Source of the DNA: Hemibagrus wyckioides
Taxonomy: Eukaryota; Chordata; Actinopteri; Siluriformes; Bagridae
Direction of reading: 5' to 3'
DNA: 64,000 nt
Assembly: GCF_019097595.1 (NCBI RefSeq)
Contig: NC_080731.1
Span: 12,237,571-12,301,570, forward strand
Shown: piece after piece, positions 1-23,099 of the stretch
Layout: the number at the start of each line of letters is the position of its first letter
Numbering within the stretch: position 1 is the first letter of the stretch
Position numbers and translations under genes: made by a program
The notes under the pieces: model-generated
Told to the model about the DNA's origin: nothing
Databases searched by the model: none
The model's input: only the letters and a program-made list of their open reading frames with translations

Positions 1-1481
1 AGGCTGAAAAACGCTCCAAAAATGAGAAACTGCTCCTATAAAAAGACAAATTTACTGGAAGTTGTTTTCTCTACAATAGTTGCTGCACTCCATTAATTTA
101 TGTTGCATAACTACACATCCCAGTTAAGTCCAGAAACGGAACAGTGAAACCTTTAAACCGCTGAAATGATTTGCTTAAACAGGTCAGCATGATGATTGCA
201 CTCCAGCTTTATCAGCCAGCTGAAGGCTTTTCTAGTGTTCTTCCTTCGCTTCTTTTACCTTCGTTTTCATAATGAAATCCGGCCACAGCAGGCACTGGAA
301 TGTAGGACAGCGGCAGAGCTTACCCATCAATCAGCCTGTGAGCCTGTGAGCCTTAAGCACATGGAAACACAGTGTCAGGGAAAATAAGCAGTTTCCAACG
401 CTTACAGCGGGTCAGCAGTCTTCCTGACTGGTGTGTAGCAAATTCAGAAACAGCTGTTACATTCAGGTTTGGTGTTAATTTCATCACTTTAGCATGGCTG
501 GTTCTGCTGAGATGGAGGAATTAGGGGACTGGAGTGTTTAAGGAAAGTCCTGTTATGTCAGCGCCAACTTCTATCAACTGTCAAACAGGCAGGCAGCCAA
601 GAGGGTAGCTGTGAGACTATCCTTACCACAGAACAGAATTATTTAAAAAAAAAAGAAGAAGAAAAAAGCCAGATGCTTATAAGGCCAGATTTTATACACG
701 TGTATCTTAAAATAGTTTAACATCCAAACCCATCTTACTATTTTAGTGTTCACTGAATTTCCTTATGAAGTTCCTTATGAGGAACGTTGTGTGTGAGGAC
801 AAAGCAGGCAATGTTTAGCAGAGTTTTTTACCTGCCTGCAATATAATAATAGTCAAAAATGAGGTCTTGAATGGCACACGAGCTACATATCAACTTGCAT
901 TTAAGTAAACTTGTGACTTATTAAGTATGACTTGTTTTATCCTTTCTGACAAGCTTTTTGAAAACAAAAAATACAAAAACATTTATACACACAAAACCAA
1001 AAAGAAAGAATAAATACATCCCCCAAAAACATAGGATATATTTGTGATAGTGACACACAGTGATATATATTTGCATATTTTATAACGCACACTACTGTGT
1101 AAAGTAATTGTATTATAACTCCACATGTTTTGCATCTGGATCATGAGTTGAGGTCTTGGCCTTAAAGCAGAAAGTGGGGATTGTGTTTGTCATCTCTGTG
1201 CTCGTAAACAGCTCACAGAAGTCTAGTTTCAAGCGCTGTGTTTGAGTTTGTGCAGCCAGCACTTCAGGTCTGTGTAAATATAGAGCGAGTGCTTGAGTGG
1301 GGTCCGGGCAGATGGTGTTTGGTGTCTATTGCTCTCCACAGCTTATTGTTTTTATACTGGAGGGCTTGAGTGCTCATGGGTTTAAGACACTAATGTTTTG
1401 GTTATTAATTCCAAAACTGTCTAGTCCTGGATTTTGTCATGTTTATGCTTTGCAAATCTGTGTTCTTGTGTGTGAATCAAG
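1..1481. other. Intron sequence upstream of the first visible mamdc2 exon
   Basis: AT-rich non-coding DNA. I see no MAM-like exon and no recognisable mobile element. It is read as part of an intron of the plus-strand mamdc2 gene, because the first exon at 1482 starts in the middle of a MAM domain. Confidence 0.5.
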
Positions 1482-11961
<10,480 letters not shown>

Positions 11962-12519
11962 GCAAGGCACTGGAATATTCTGTGTTTGCGTCTGTCTGTT
12001 TGTTGCTATGCATGACCAAACTGAGAGACACATTTTGTCGGTTTTCTTAGTGGGTTGCTTTCATGGACATGATATTGCCAGAATTTATAGATGTTACAAG
12101 GACAGCTTGGGAACGTTGTTATTTTATATAAATCTAGCTTAGCAGTTCTTAAATTCTAAATGCGTTTTGTATTTTAAAGTAGCGGTTTGTCATTTCTCCA
12201 GCCGTCTGCTTGCCTGCAAGACAAATTGCAGCTGAAATGCAGACACCGACCAGCCCTTATCCTCGCTGTCGAAACTATATATATATGCCTCATGAGCTAC
12301 ATTTTAAGACTGAACCATTCTGTAGGGGAGGAGCTATTTTCTGGGCTGGAAAAAAAATGTAACAGAAGTACAGTGGGATCTATTCCTTGCCACTTTTGTG
12401 GATCAGGTTTTCTAAGGTAACTTTGAAAGGAGGTGATTATTAGATCTATAAGCACTTTTATATATTGCAGACTGCACCTTTAATAGATTTTATTCATTGA
12501 CATCACCCAGCATTTTGCC

Positions 12520-12520
<1 letters not shown>

Positions 12521-12567
<47 letters not shown>

Positions 12568-12587
12568 GTTGTTGTTGTTGTTGTTGG
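12521..12587. repeat. (TTA)n-(GTT)n microsatellite
   Basis: TTA run followed by GTT run in the presumed mamdc2 3' UTR. The poly-Asn ORF on the minus strand is its artefact. Confidence 0.95.
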
Positions 12588-12861
12588 TATTGCTGAAGTG
12601 AAAGGTTTGATTATGTTTGGATATCATAAACACCCAAAGAACAATAATACTCACTTCTGGTTGACACTGTGTATTTATGCCGAACAAAACTATATTGTAA
12701 TGTATTGTATTGTTTGTATGGTCACTGATGTCATGTCATATCGTATCAGGTTCATTTCATTTCGATTAACTCGTCAAATGTCAAATTTTGTACCTTTTGT
12801 ATTATTCAGATTGCTTTTGATAAGTTAATGATTTGTATGTTTTATTGTATTACATCTAAAG

Positions 12862-12867
12862 AATAAA
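12862..12867 (+). promoter_or_regulatory. Candidate poly(A) signal of mamdc2
   Basis: AATAAA about 900 bp after the mamdc2 stop codon. The intervening stretch has no ORF of interest and holds a TTA/TTG microsatellite. Confidence 0.4.
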
Positions 12868-13209
12868 CACTGTTTGATACAGAAGCCCTCAAGAAACCTT
12901 TGAAATGTATTCAACTTTTAGACATGTGTTTCTTTTTATAATTATTATTTTTTATTTATTTTTTTTTATCTCACAAGATGATGCATTGCATGGGTTTTTT
13001 TTTTATTTTAGAAATGTAAATAACAACACAAACCTTCTATACAAACATCTCTTACATGTGGACTGATGCCATAATGTAAATGGCAAGATGGTGCCATCTA
13101 GTGGGGAAGATATGTCATGAAATTCAGATATTGCACGGGTCATGTGTAACGTACACAGCTTAACTCAGGAAGGAACAAAATGTAAGACAGAAATCATGGC
13201 CATCATCTG

Positions 13210-13745
13210 ACTATGCTTTGGACATGATTCAATATATCATTCCCACACCTTACTAAGTCATAGACATTATATATATTTAAATATCTTGTTCATACAAGTT
13301 GTGTCTATCAATTCATTATATATATATATAATAAGCTCATTAAAAAACCTTTTTAAGTCGTGGAAATGAATTAAATATAAGTTGAGGAAATTACTTGATT
13401 AAGTCTTAGTACAACTTCCTAAGTCTTTGCTATGAATTCATTATCTTGTTTCCAAACCTTACTAAGTAGTAGAGATGAAGTTGAGGATATAATATGATTG
13501 TCTTTATAAGGTTTGGGTCATTAAGTCGTAGACACGGAATATTAAATATCTCGGTCCTATGTTTTATCCCACACTTTACTTTAAGTCGTGATAAATAGCT
13601 CTATGACACAAGCTTCATTTCACATGCCTTATGACGTAGTAGAAATGATTTAATTATCTCGTTCCCACAACATGATTTCCACAGCATGATTTAATTATCT
13701 CGTTCCCAAGCCTCAAGCATGTCCGTGATTTAAGTTGCCCTAACT
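13210..13745. repeat. Degenerate tandem repeat with TTAAGTCGT / TTATCTCGTTCC boxes
   Basis: Roughly 60-bp units recur with strong decay. Each has a TAAGTCGT-like box, an AATGAATT-like middle and an AATATCTCGTTCC-like box (for example near 13430, 13505, 13635 and 13690). One more box (GACTTAATTATCCCGTTCCC) lies at about 14281, on the far side of the Tc1-like insertion, so the array was split by that element. Confidence 0.55.
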
Positions 13746-13754
13746 TACACCATA

Positions 13755-14268
13755 TTCCCTCCAAATCACTGAATTCAGGTGTGTTTTTTAAGGGGTTGGG
13801 CTTGGCCCCTTAGGTCCAGTGAAAGGAACTCTTAATGCTTCAGTACACCAAGACATTTTGGACAATTTCATGCTCCCACCTTTATGGGAACCGTTTGGGG
13901 ATAACCCCTTCCTGTTCCAACATGACTGTACACCAGTGCACAAAGCAAGGTCCATGGATGGATGGATGAGTGAGTTGGATGGACATGGATGAGTGAGTTT
14001 GGTGTGGAGGAACTTGACTTGAGTCCTGACCTCAACCTGATAGAACACCTTGGGGATGAATTAGCGCAGAGACTGTGAGTCAGGCCTTCTCGTCCAACAT
14101 CAGTGCCAAGTGTGCTTCTAGTAGAATGGTCAGAACACACTCCTAAACCTTGTGGAAAGCCTTCCCAGATAACCTGAAGCTGTTATAACTGCAAAGGGCG
14201 GCCCAACTCCATATTACATTCATGTGCATGTAAAGGCAGACGTCCCAAAACTTTTGGCAATATAGTGT
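13755..14268 (-). mobile_element. Tc1-like transposon remnant (family B), internally deleted
   Basis: Carries fragments of the transposase region shared with the better-preserved copy at 33479-34698 and ends in CTTTTGGCAATATAGTGT, the family B terminus. The reading frame is broken many times. It is inserted in the degenerate tandem repeat. Confidence 0.75.
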
Positions 14269-14439
14269 CTGTCGCGCCTCTGACTTAATTATCCCGTTCC
14301 CGTGTGGTGTTACAAGGTGATGTCACCAGCATGAAAAACCGAACCCATAATAACCATCTAACACCTTCTGTGTCAGGTATAGCTTTATTATTATTTATGA
14401 GACTTTGGCTTTGATGCGACCGCCATTTTTGTTGCTTTG

Positions 14440-14572
14440 TAACACTACCGTTCCCACAATGCACCGGGAGATGGTTGCGACAGTCACGTGATGTTTCCGA
14501 AACTTGCGAAGACTTGTGAAACAGGCTGAACCGGGCTCGCGCTGCTGCAGCTGTTCCACATCCAGGGACAAA
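14440..14572 (+). promoter_or_regulatory. Probable myorg promoter and 5' non-coding exon 1
   Basis: A short CpG- and GC-enriched island in AT-rich surroundings. It contains GTCACGTGAT at 14483-14492, which matches the E-box/CLEAR consensus at nine of ten positions, and ends at a consensus donor (GACAAA then GTAAGT, GT at 14573). The next acceptor in the same orientation belongs to the first myorg coding exon at 18491. Promoter assignment is inferred. Confidence 0.5.
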
Positions 14573-15230
14573 GTAAGTCGGTTCCGTTTGCTCCGATCAA
14601 ATAATCTGTCGTCTTGAATATATCTTAATTTATCTTGGGTAGATATATGTACATTTATTGGAAATATATTTAGATAATTATGATATTTTAAGGGAGTCGT
14701 GGTAGGACAACAACCTAAATGACAGCTTCACATATAGATCTCAGGCAGATGTTTATCACAGTGTACCTTAACCGATATCTTTAATATAGGATCAGAGATG
14801 AGTTCACACGTGAATATTAATATATGATCGTGTCTACAGGTTAAACAGCGGAGTGTGTGTTAAAGGGCGATTTCTCAAACGATTACAGCTGTGCTTTGGC
14901 CGGTGGTGGAGGTTGAAGTATTTATGTAATTAACAAAGGAAGAGGAACATGGTCCGAAAGAACACCAGTTTTTACAGCTACAGCACTTTTCTCCATGAAG
15001 CAGCACTAGCTGAGAGTTTATACAGCCGTGTAAGACTTGCGATTAAACCGGAGTGAAATGTTATTATTGTCTCCTTTGTAGTTATAAAACGTCTGAAGCC
15101 AAGATAAAACCCTTTTGTTTCCAGGCTGCGGTTTATATTGTAGGCCTTGACGCACAATTACGGGTGTTTTGACCCAGAAGTGATCAGAATTTCCCCCTGT
15201 TTAGTAAAATCTGATCTGTATCTGAGTACT

Positions 15231-16000
15231 ACACTATATTGCCAAAATTTGGGACACCCCTCTAAATCATTGAATTCAGGTGTTGTTTTTCAGGGCTTGG
15301 GCTCGACCCCTTAGTTCCAGTGAACATTTTGGACAATTTCATGCTCCCAACATTGTGGGAACAGTTTGAGGATGACCCCTTCCTGTTCCAACATGACTAT
15401 ACACCAGTGCACAAAGCAAGGTCCATAATGACAGAGTTTGGTGTGGATGAACTTATAGAACACCTTTGTGATGAATTAGAGCGAAGACTGTGAGCCAGGC
15501 CAAAACTGGGACGTCTGCCCACATGCACATAAATGTAATATGGAGTTGCCAGACCCTTTACAGCTATAACAGCTTCAACTCTTCAAGGAAGGCTTTCCAC
15601 AAGGATTAGGAGTGTGTTTATGGGAATCTTTGTTCCATTTCACTAGAAGCGCATTTGTGAGGTCAGGCACTGATGTTGGACTACAAGGCCTGGCTCACAG
15701 TCTCCGCTCTAATTCACCCCAATGGTGTTCTATCAGGTTCCTCCACACCAAACTCTCTCATCCATGTCTTTATGGACCTTGCTTTGTGCACTGGTGTACA
15801 GTCATGTTGGAACAGGAAGGGGTCATCCCCAAACTGTTCCCACAAAGTTGGGAGCATGAAATTGTCCAAAATGTCTTGGTATACTGAAGCATTAAGAGTT
15901 CCTTTCACTGGAACAAAGGGGCCAAGCCCAAGCCTTGAAAAACAACACCTGAATTCAGTGATTTGGAGGGGTGTCCCAAAACCTTTGGCAGTATAGTGTA
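15231..16000. mobile_element. Fold-back family B Tc1-like element (two head-to-head halves)
   Basis: The left end ACACTATATTGCCAAAAT and the right end CAGTATAGTGTA are inverted. The inner portions (transposase C-terminal region near the [20 protein letters not shown] segment) occur once in each orientation, so the element is a palindrome of two truncated copies rather than one deleted copy. It lies in the myorg 5' intron. Confidence 0.75.
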
Positions 16001-17265
16001 GTTCTTGTTAAATGCACTAGTACAACTTTGTACCACCGAGAGCCTTGAGGATGAAGTAGAATAAGGGTTTTTTTTTTTTGTAGAGTTTCTTTAAAATGTG
16101 TGATGAGTTTAACTTTAGTAATAGTCTAAAGATGAGACAAAAGATTAGCAAAACCCCTTACTACTGCTCTGGAAATGACAGCATGACTTCTGTTCACCTC
16201 GGTCTCATGAGAATTGCCGTTAAACTAGTATGTAAAGAAAATAGGAATGGACTCTTGAACCTATGCAACAATATCTGTGCCAGATTAAAAAAAAAAGGAT
16301 TTGTTTGTCAGTGTAAATGCAGCTGAAGTGAATTCACTGCTTTATCCCATACAAGCAATATACAAATGTGTAATTATGTTCCAACTCTCCTCTTTTGGTC
16401 TCTTTTTCACTATAATAGTGTGGTCTGTTTAGCATTAAGATTAATCTAACCTTAATCTCAACCTTTACCCTGATGTTTAATATGATTTGTGTTGATTTAA
16501 TGACAACTTTTGTCCTGAAATGAACTGTACAAATAAAACAAGCTACTTAGATATTTGTAATGTTTATAGGTTGTTGCAGCATCTCAAGTTTCCTCTGTTT
16601 GTCAGACAGGCTATGATAAAAGCCTGTATATAAACACTATTTATCTAAGTCTCGGATAAGTGGTTTCAATGATCAGGACACTTATAACTGAGAAACTTGC
16701 TGACACAAACCTTTTCTTTGCTGAGTAGCCTGAAAACGATGCTAAGGGTTTAGTAAACTTTTTCCATTACTGCCCAGTAATTTTTCCACAAATCCACATG
16801 TATATTATTTACGGACTCTATAATGATCCATTACACGGACAGCTGTTTATAGTTCTCTGTGATCTTTCTGAAGCTGTTTCTCGGCTGACTTTCGGTCTGC
16901 GTGAGTGTGTTTTGTGGCACAGGTCTATAAAATCAATGAGGCTTCATCATGGAACTGTGTTCGAAACAACATTGCTCAATTCATGCCCCAAAGGTCCCTA
17001 CTATAAAGCATTTGCAAATACAAGATTTAGACCTGGTCAGGAACTACACATTTGATTTAAGGTGTTTCCCGTTGTATTAAAAACAAACCTGATCATTTTA
17101 AAAGTAATCTATGGTGATAAGTAGTATGTAAGTAATAAAGTATATTACTATATCGGTTTGCCATCAATAATAATTTTCAGTTTATTAATGAACGACGTGC
17201 TTTTTCCCATTTATAATTCCCTTAATTGTTCTGAGTTGGTTCCTGTTATCATTTAAGTTGTCTGC
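16001..17265. other. myorg intron, no recognisable element
   Basis: AT-rich non-coding DNA between the fold-back transposon and the SINE-like repeat. No exon-like segment was seen. Confidence 0.45.
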
Positions 17266-17456
17266 ACAATGAAATTCTTCTTCGCATATACCATCCTTGG
17301 GGGCTGGGGTCAGAGCGCAGGGTCAGCCATGATGTAGCGCCCCTGGAGCAGGGTGGGTTTGGGGGCCTTGCTCAAGGGCCCAACGGTGGTAGCTTGAACC
17401 CCGATATTCTGGTCAGTGACCCAGAGCCTTAACCACTTGAGCAACCACCACCCCAG
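17266..17456 (-). repeat. SINE-like dispersed repeat
   Basis: A locally GC-rich block (GGGGGCTGGGGTCAGAGCGC, then CTTGCTCAAGGGCCCAACGG and CTTAACCACTTGAGC) of the type seen in tRNA-derived or LINE-tail repeats of fish. Family not identified and orientation uncertain. Confidence 0.45.
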
Positions 17457-17665
17457 ATCATTTGCATTATAACAGCTAAAAACAGGCCTTCCTTTACCAG
17501 CCTCTCTCTCTTTTTCTTAAAGATAATAAGATGTTAAAAACAGCAGATATAAATTTCACACGCTGAAAATGAAAAAAGAGCAGGGCAGAGCAGCACCTAC
17601 TGAAAGAATGAATGTTAAATAGAGCGGATATTAAAGATCTGACAGCAACACCCAGGCATTTATTC

Positions 17666-17682
17666 ATATTATTATTATTATA

Positions 17683-17719
<37 letters not shown>
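17666..17719. repeat. (ATT)n microsatellite
   Basis: Trinucleotide ATT run with one interruption, in the myorg intron. Confidence 0.95.
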
Positions 17720-17720
<1 letters not shown>

Positions 17721-18541
17721 TCTTCAGATACAATTCACATTTTAAATGCCTTCTTCAGTACAGTGTTCTTCATAATCCTTCAGTTTTCTTCCTAATACTG
17801 CAGTGCATTCACTCTTTGGATGATTTGTCACTCAGTTCTATTTTAATACTGGCTTTAGTTCTAAGAAAACAAGCCTGACTTGCAGCCACGTATCAGTATG
17901 TTGCTCTATTCACTTCCAAGCCCACTTAAATAAGAGCCCAATGTGGTTGCAGTGCTGAACTTACTGTATCACTCTGATTAGCTAAGTACTTTATATCTAC
18001 ACACACACACACACACACACTTAAATTCTTAAAAAGCCTTAATGTCTTCTATTCGTGTGAAAAGTCATGTTATATGTAAAGATAGACAGCATAGCTAGAC
18101 ATATTACTGAGAAACAGAACATGGATTCAGCAAAGTCCTGAAGAACCTCCAATGGTGGAAAACTGACTGACTGTTTACAAAGCGATGACACTTGAGATTC
18201 AAGTACATAAATATTAAATAATCATCTTACAGAAAGCTTTATCATGTGAATGATTTATGTTTTATGTGTATTAGGTTTAGATGATTTAGCTTGTATGCTT
18301 TACAAGCCTCCGTGAATGTGTTGTTACTATTGAAGCGATAAAAAGTAAATAAACACTTATCATTTTAATGACCTCTGGCAGTACTGTTGTGGTTATTCAT
18401 TTGATGATATCATTAATACTGTTTTTAGTAACACTAGAAGTAACTATTAACCGACTGCTCTGTTTAATGTCTCTCTCTTATCTCTTTCAGACTGGTTTCT
18501 GAATGTGAAACAGAAAGGTGTTAACAAGTAATGAGCAGTAC

Positions 18542-20879
18542 ATGCCTGCACATCCAGTCACAGATGAAGAGAAGCTTTTTCCTGAATGCTCAGCGTGTCT
18601 CCTGGAAGTTACAAAGATGTACCAAATCGTACCGGCGACAGTTGGAGATATTGGCCTTAGTGGCATGCGTGAATACACCCCCCCAAAGAAAAGAGTGGAC
18701 CGGCGTGGACGTCGCCTGATGGCGTCCAGCTTGTTTGGGGCCGTGCTAGTCATCGCAGCTGTGGCAGCTTGGTGCTATTACTCTGTGTCTCTCCGGAAGG
18801 CAGATCTGCTAAAGACTGAACTGCTAGACCTCAACAAAGATGGCTTTGTCATTCGCAACCAAGCTGGCGCCATCATCTTCCGAATGGCATTCAGGTACAT
18901 TAAAACTCATTTGGTGCTAGCACTCTGGAAGCATGACTAGCGCTCAGTGGTGAATAAACTAAAGCTAATAATCCACCCTTAATGCTAATAATAATAATAG
19001 TAATAAAATGTATTTTCTTTGACACGTTTGAATGCAGTCTGTTATAATATGTAAATTATGATCTCATTTTTTTCTTGCTTATCTCAGGTCAGGTTCCCTT
19101 GATCTGGACTCTTGCTCAAAAGAAGGCAGAATTCTCAGTTGCAGCCGATCCAGTTCAGGAAAGCTTAATTTCTTCATTGAAACTGTGAGACCCAAGGACA
19201 CAGTGATGTGTTACCGTGTGCGCTGGGAGGAGCTTGATGCATACCGTGCCGTAGAACATGCCATGGCCTATAATGGCTCTCATTGGTACGGTGGAGCAGA
19301 GTCCTGGTCCCAGCACTGGCCAATTGTTTTTGCAGGAAACCAGGAACCCAAACCTTTCATTACTAGTGATGTCACTTCCAATCAGCAAGACTTTGGGAGC
19401 ATCCTGGAGCGCTACTGGCTCTCCTCCAATGCAACCGCTATCAAAATCAATGACTCAGTTCCTTTTCATCTTGGCTGGGATGAGAACAGTAAGATGCTGA
19501 GATTCCAAGCACGGTATGACAACAGTCCATATAAGCCAGACCCTGCACAGCCTGTCCATGCTGAGCTGAGCTATCGTGTTTGTGTTGGGTATGACGTGAC
19601 TTCCATACATAAATACATGGTACGTCGTTATTTTAACAAACCCAATAAAGTTCCTTCTGAGGCAGTTTTTAGGTGGCCAATTTGGTCCACTTGGGCCTTG
19701 CACAAGACTGAAGTGAATCAGGAGAAGCTACTGAAGTACGCTTCTGAGATTCAAGCACATGGCTTCAATTGCAGTCACCTAGAGCTGGATGATCGATATA
19801 CAAGAGGCTATGGAGAGTTCGAGTTCGATCCAGTCAAGTTCCCTAATGTAACCTATATGTTTCAGAAACTCCGAAAAGACAGATTTGAAGTCACCCTCTG
19901 GACCCATCCTTTTGTGAACTACAACTCCACTAACTTTGGAGTTGGTGTGGAAAGAGGGCTTTTTGTGCGAGAACCTACAGGCAAATTACCTGCCATGATC
20001 CAGTGGTGGAATGGTATTGGTGGCATTTTGGATTTCACCAATCCAGATACCCGTGAATGGTACGCCTCACACCTCCGTGCCTTAAAGAACAAATATGCTA
20101 TAGCTTCCTTTAAGTTTGATGCAGGGGAGACCAGCTACCTTCCCCAGCAATTCAGAACCTTCACACCCCTGCAGGATCCCAGTGTATTCACTCGCCGCTA
20201 CAGCGAGATGGCAATCCCTTTCAAGGACCGCGCTGAACTGCGTGCTGGATACCAATCCCAGAACATCTCCTGCTTCTTTCGGATCACAGACCGCGACTCG
20301 GTCTGGGGCTACGATTTGGGGCTTAAGTCGATCATCCCTACTGTGCTAACTGTTAGCATTCTGGGTTACCAGTTTGTTCTCCCAGACATGATCGGTGGAA
20401 ATGCTTACCCGAACCGCACTGAAGGCAACCGGGGACTCCCTGACCGGGAGCTCTACATCCGCTGGCTGGAACTACTAGCATTCATGCCAGCTATGGAGTT
20501 CTCAATCCCACCATGGCTGTATGACGATGAGGTAGTAGAGATTGCTAGGAAGTTTACAAAGCTTCATGAGACCCTGGTGGCTCCCCGAGTGCTGGAACTT
20601 GCTGGGGAAGTGTTAGATACTGGAGATCCTATCATTCGCCCTCTGTGGTGGATTGCCACAGACGATGAGGCTGCCTACAAGATCGATTCGCAGTTTCTCA
20701 TTGGGGATGACCTAATGGTAGCACCAGTTCTTGAGCCAGGCAAGCAGGAGAGAGATATTTACCTCCCAGCTGGCAGATGGAGGAGCTACAAGGGTGAACA
20801 TTTTGACAAAGGGCCAATACATTTAACTGACTACCCTGTGGACTTGGATGAGATTGCCTATTTTGTATGGTCAGGATGA
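18542..20879 (+). CDS. myorg: MYORG, family 31 glycosidase (myogenesis-regulating glycosidase)
   Basis: Two coding exons, 18542-18894 and 19088-20879 (TGA at 20877), join in phase to give 714 residues, the length known for the human protein. The in-frame ATG at 18542 has a weak context. The ATG at 18617 (ACAAAGATG) is the alternative start and gives 689 residues. The acceptor at 18489-18490 implies an upstream non-coding exon. One hydrophobic segment ([17 protein letters not shown]) near residue 65 makes this a type II membrane protein of the ER/secretory lumen. The GH31 catalytic domain fills the rest: [17 protein letters not shown], the nucleophile region FKFDAGE (Asp about 462) and the acid/base region DRDSVWGYD (about 519-521) are intact. 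Human MYORG is an alpha-galactosidase whose loss causes brain calcification. No break is seen. Confidence 0.96.
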
Positions 20880-21830
20880 TATGAACTAAAAAGGGAATAT
20901 ATTTGCAAACAACAGTCTCAAATGTCTATCGAAGTTCCATTGAACAAGCATTCACACACGATTTGTTTCTCACATTCATGTGCCTTTTAATCGTAATGCC
21001 ACTGTAACCAGCATACATCAAATTACATTTGAACATTTTCTAATGTTTGAGCAAATTTCATTGTCAAAAACAATGTTGAGAAACAGAGGCTGGGAAGTGA
21101 TTCAATTTCTGATTTGTATGCGTTGTCTTTTAACATGAACATGAATCACATTTTCCCAACATTTTTTGAATAGAAGAAATGTATTAACTAGGTATTACAA
21201 AGGAATCTACCAAAGGGAGTGAGACAACCAATCTAACTTTGCATCAGAGGAAACGTGAATGTTGTAGTGAAACACTGGGAGTTTTATATTATATGATTAA
21301 GAATTACTACTTAGTTTGACGTTAAAAAAGAAAGCACAAAAGGACACCTTGGACCTCACTTAATAGGAAACGACAATGTATGTTCTCTTTAGTATTCCTG
21401 GAAATACTCAAAAACTACTGACCTTGCCAGCATCCAGAATCTGAGCACAAATAATGTTATATCATCTACAGTATGACCATATATAATATAAACAAGTATT
21501 TGTCTTGTAATGCTGATTAATAATTTTGGGGGTTGTATTTTCTGTTGTTTTGTGTGTGCTATTTGCTTTAAGAATTTAAAATGAACAGGGTAATAAGATT
21601 TATTTATTTAGAATAAATCTGAAGTGGCTTGAAAGCCAAAAATGATTTTTGATTTTTCTTTCTGTATTGCACTGATACTGTGAATTAAATTACTTTCCAG
21701 ATTATTTAAACAAGGAAAGATAATCAAACTATCAGATGGAACGAAACATAACACAAGCCTCCCCTGTCAGATTTAAAATGGAAAGTCTATTTATTGTTGT
21801 TTGGTTGCAAATAAACCTAATTTTCAAGAC
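20880..21830 (+). other. myorg 3' UTR with candidate poly(A) signal
   Basis: Non-coding AT-rich sequence after the myorg stop. AATAAA at 21810-21815 is the most likely poly(A) signal. An earlier AATAAA is at about 21612. Confidence 0.5.
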
Positions 21831-22570
21831 CATGCTTTAAGTTTCTTTCTTTAAAAAAAAAAAAGTTTCCTGCCTGTATCTTGGTGTTCCCCGTATAGGC
21901 TTCACCATGACACTGGCAAGGATTACACAGTCATGTGCACCTGAGTTCATGTGCTTTAGACATGTCCTGTGACCTGGATCACCAGATTGTGTGCAGCAGG
22001 TAACGGGGAGTCGTAATGTGTCACTGCAATGATTGATGTTACTTCTATGACCAAAATAAAGGCTAACCTAAGCACAGCATAGCACAGACCCTTGAGTGCT
22101 CCTCCAAGCAGGAAGGTGATTATTTCAGTCAGAGAGATTAATGAGGAAATCTGTAATAAACCTCCAGGAAATTGTGTTTGAATTTCATGAGGTATGAATC
22201 CATCCTCGAATTCCTGTCTTACTCTATAAACAGATCATCTGTCTAAGACCCAGTCAGAATGTGTGCAACAAGGATCCTCATTTCTGGCATTTTCACTTCC
22301 ACCAGAAATCATAAAATGGGGATAGGAATAGAGCGAAAGAAGATTATCGTCCTGCTTGAGATGGTATACCCCCGAATTAGCCACTTTAATGGTCTGTTGC
22401 AGAAGATGCCCATGCCCCTCAGGGTTTTATGTGTTTTTGTGTGTTCTGAGATGCTTTTCTGGTGTCTTTCACTGAAAACAATTCTACAAAAATGGATGCT
22501 TTTTTTTCACCTTTCTGTGCAAACTCTTGGTAATTTTCCTTGAAAAAAACTTGATTTGCGAATGAATAGA
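21831..22570. other. Intergenic spacer between myorg and hsf5-like gene
   Basis: No coding or repeat signature that I can support in this stretch before the family A Tc1-like element. Confidence 0.4.
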
Positions 22571-22990
22571 TACACCGATCAGCCATAACATTATAAGCAC
22601 TGACAGGTGAAGGGAACAACACTGATTATTTCTGAACATTCTGTCCTCAAGGTTGATGGGTTAGATGCAGGAAAAATGGGCAAGCTTTCATGGAAACGGT
22701 ATTCCCCGATGGCTGTGGCCTCTTTTAGCAGTGCCGTGGTTTGATGAGCACAACAACCAGTTTGAGATGTTGACTTGGCCTCCAAATTTCCCATATCTCA
22801 ATCCACTCGAGCATCTGTAGGATGTGCTGGACAAACAAGTCCGATCCATGGAGGTCCCAGATACTGTACCACAGCACACCTTCAGGGATCTAGTGGAGTC
22901 CATGCCTCGACGGGTCAGGGTTTTGTCAACAAAAAGGGGGACCAACACCATATTTGGCAGGTGGTCATAATATTATGGCTGATCGGTGTA
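22571..22990. mobile_element. Non-autonomous family A Tc1-like element
   Basis: Perfectly placed inverted termini: TACACCGATCAGCCATAACA at the left and its reverse complement ending GGCTGATCGGTGTA at the right. The 420-bp interior retains only short transposase relics (for example FPYLNPLEHL-like codons near 22790). Confidence 0.85.
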
Positions 22991-23099
22991 CATATTACGG
23001 TTTCATTCATAGTTTATGGTCTAGAGGTTCTTTTAAACGTTCACAGTGTGAGTATGAAATGTCAGCATTGTTCGCGTACACTTTAGTACCTAATAGTAG

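Noticed and set aside
12490..12687. Poly-Asn ORF
   Set aside because: Encoded by the TTA/TTG microsatellite.
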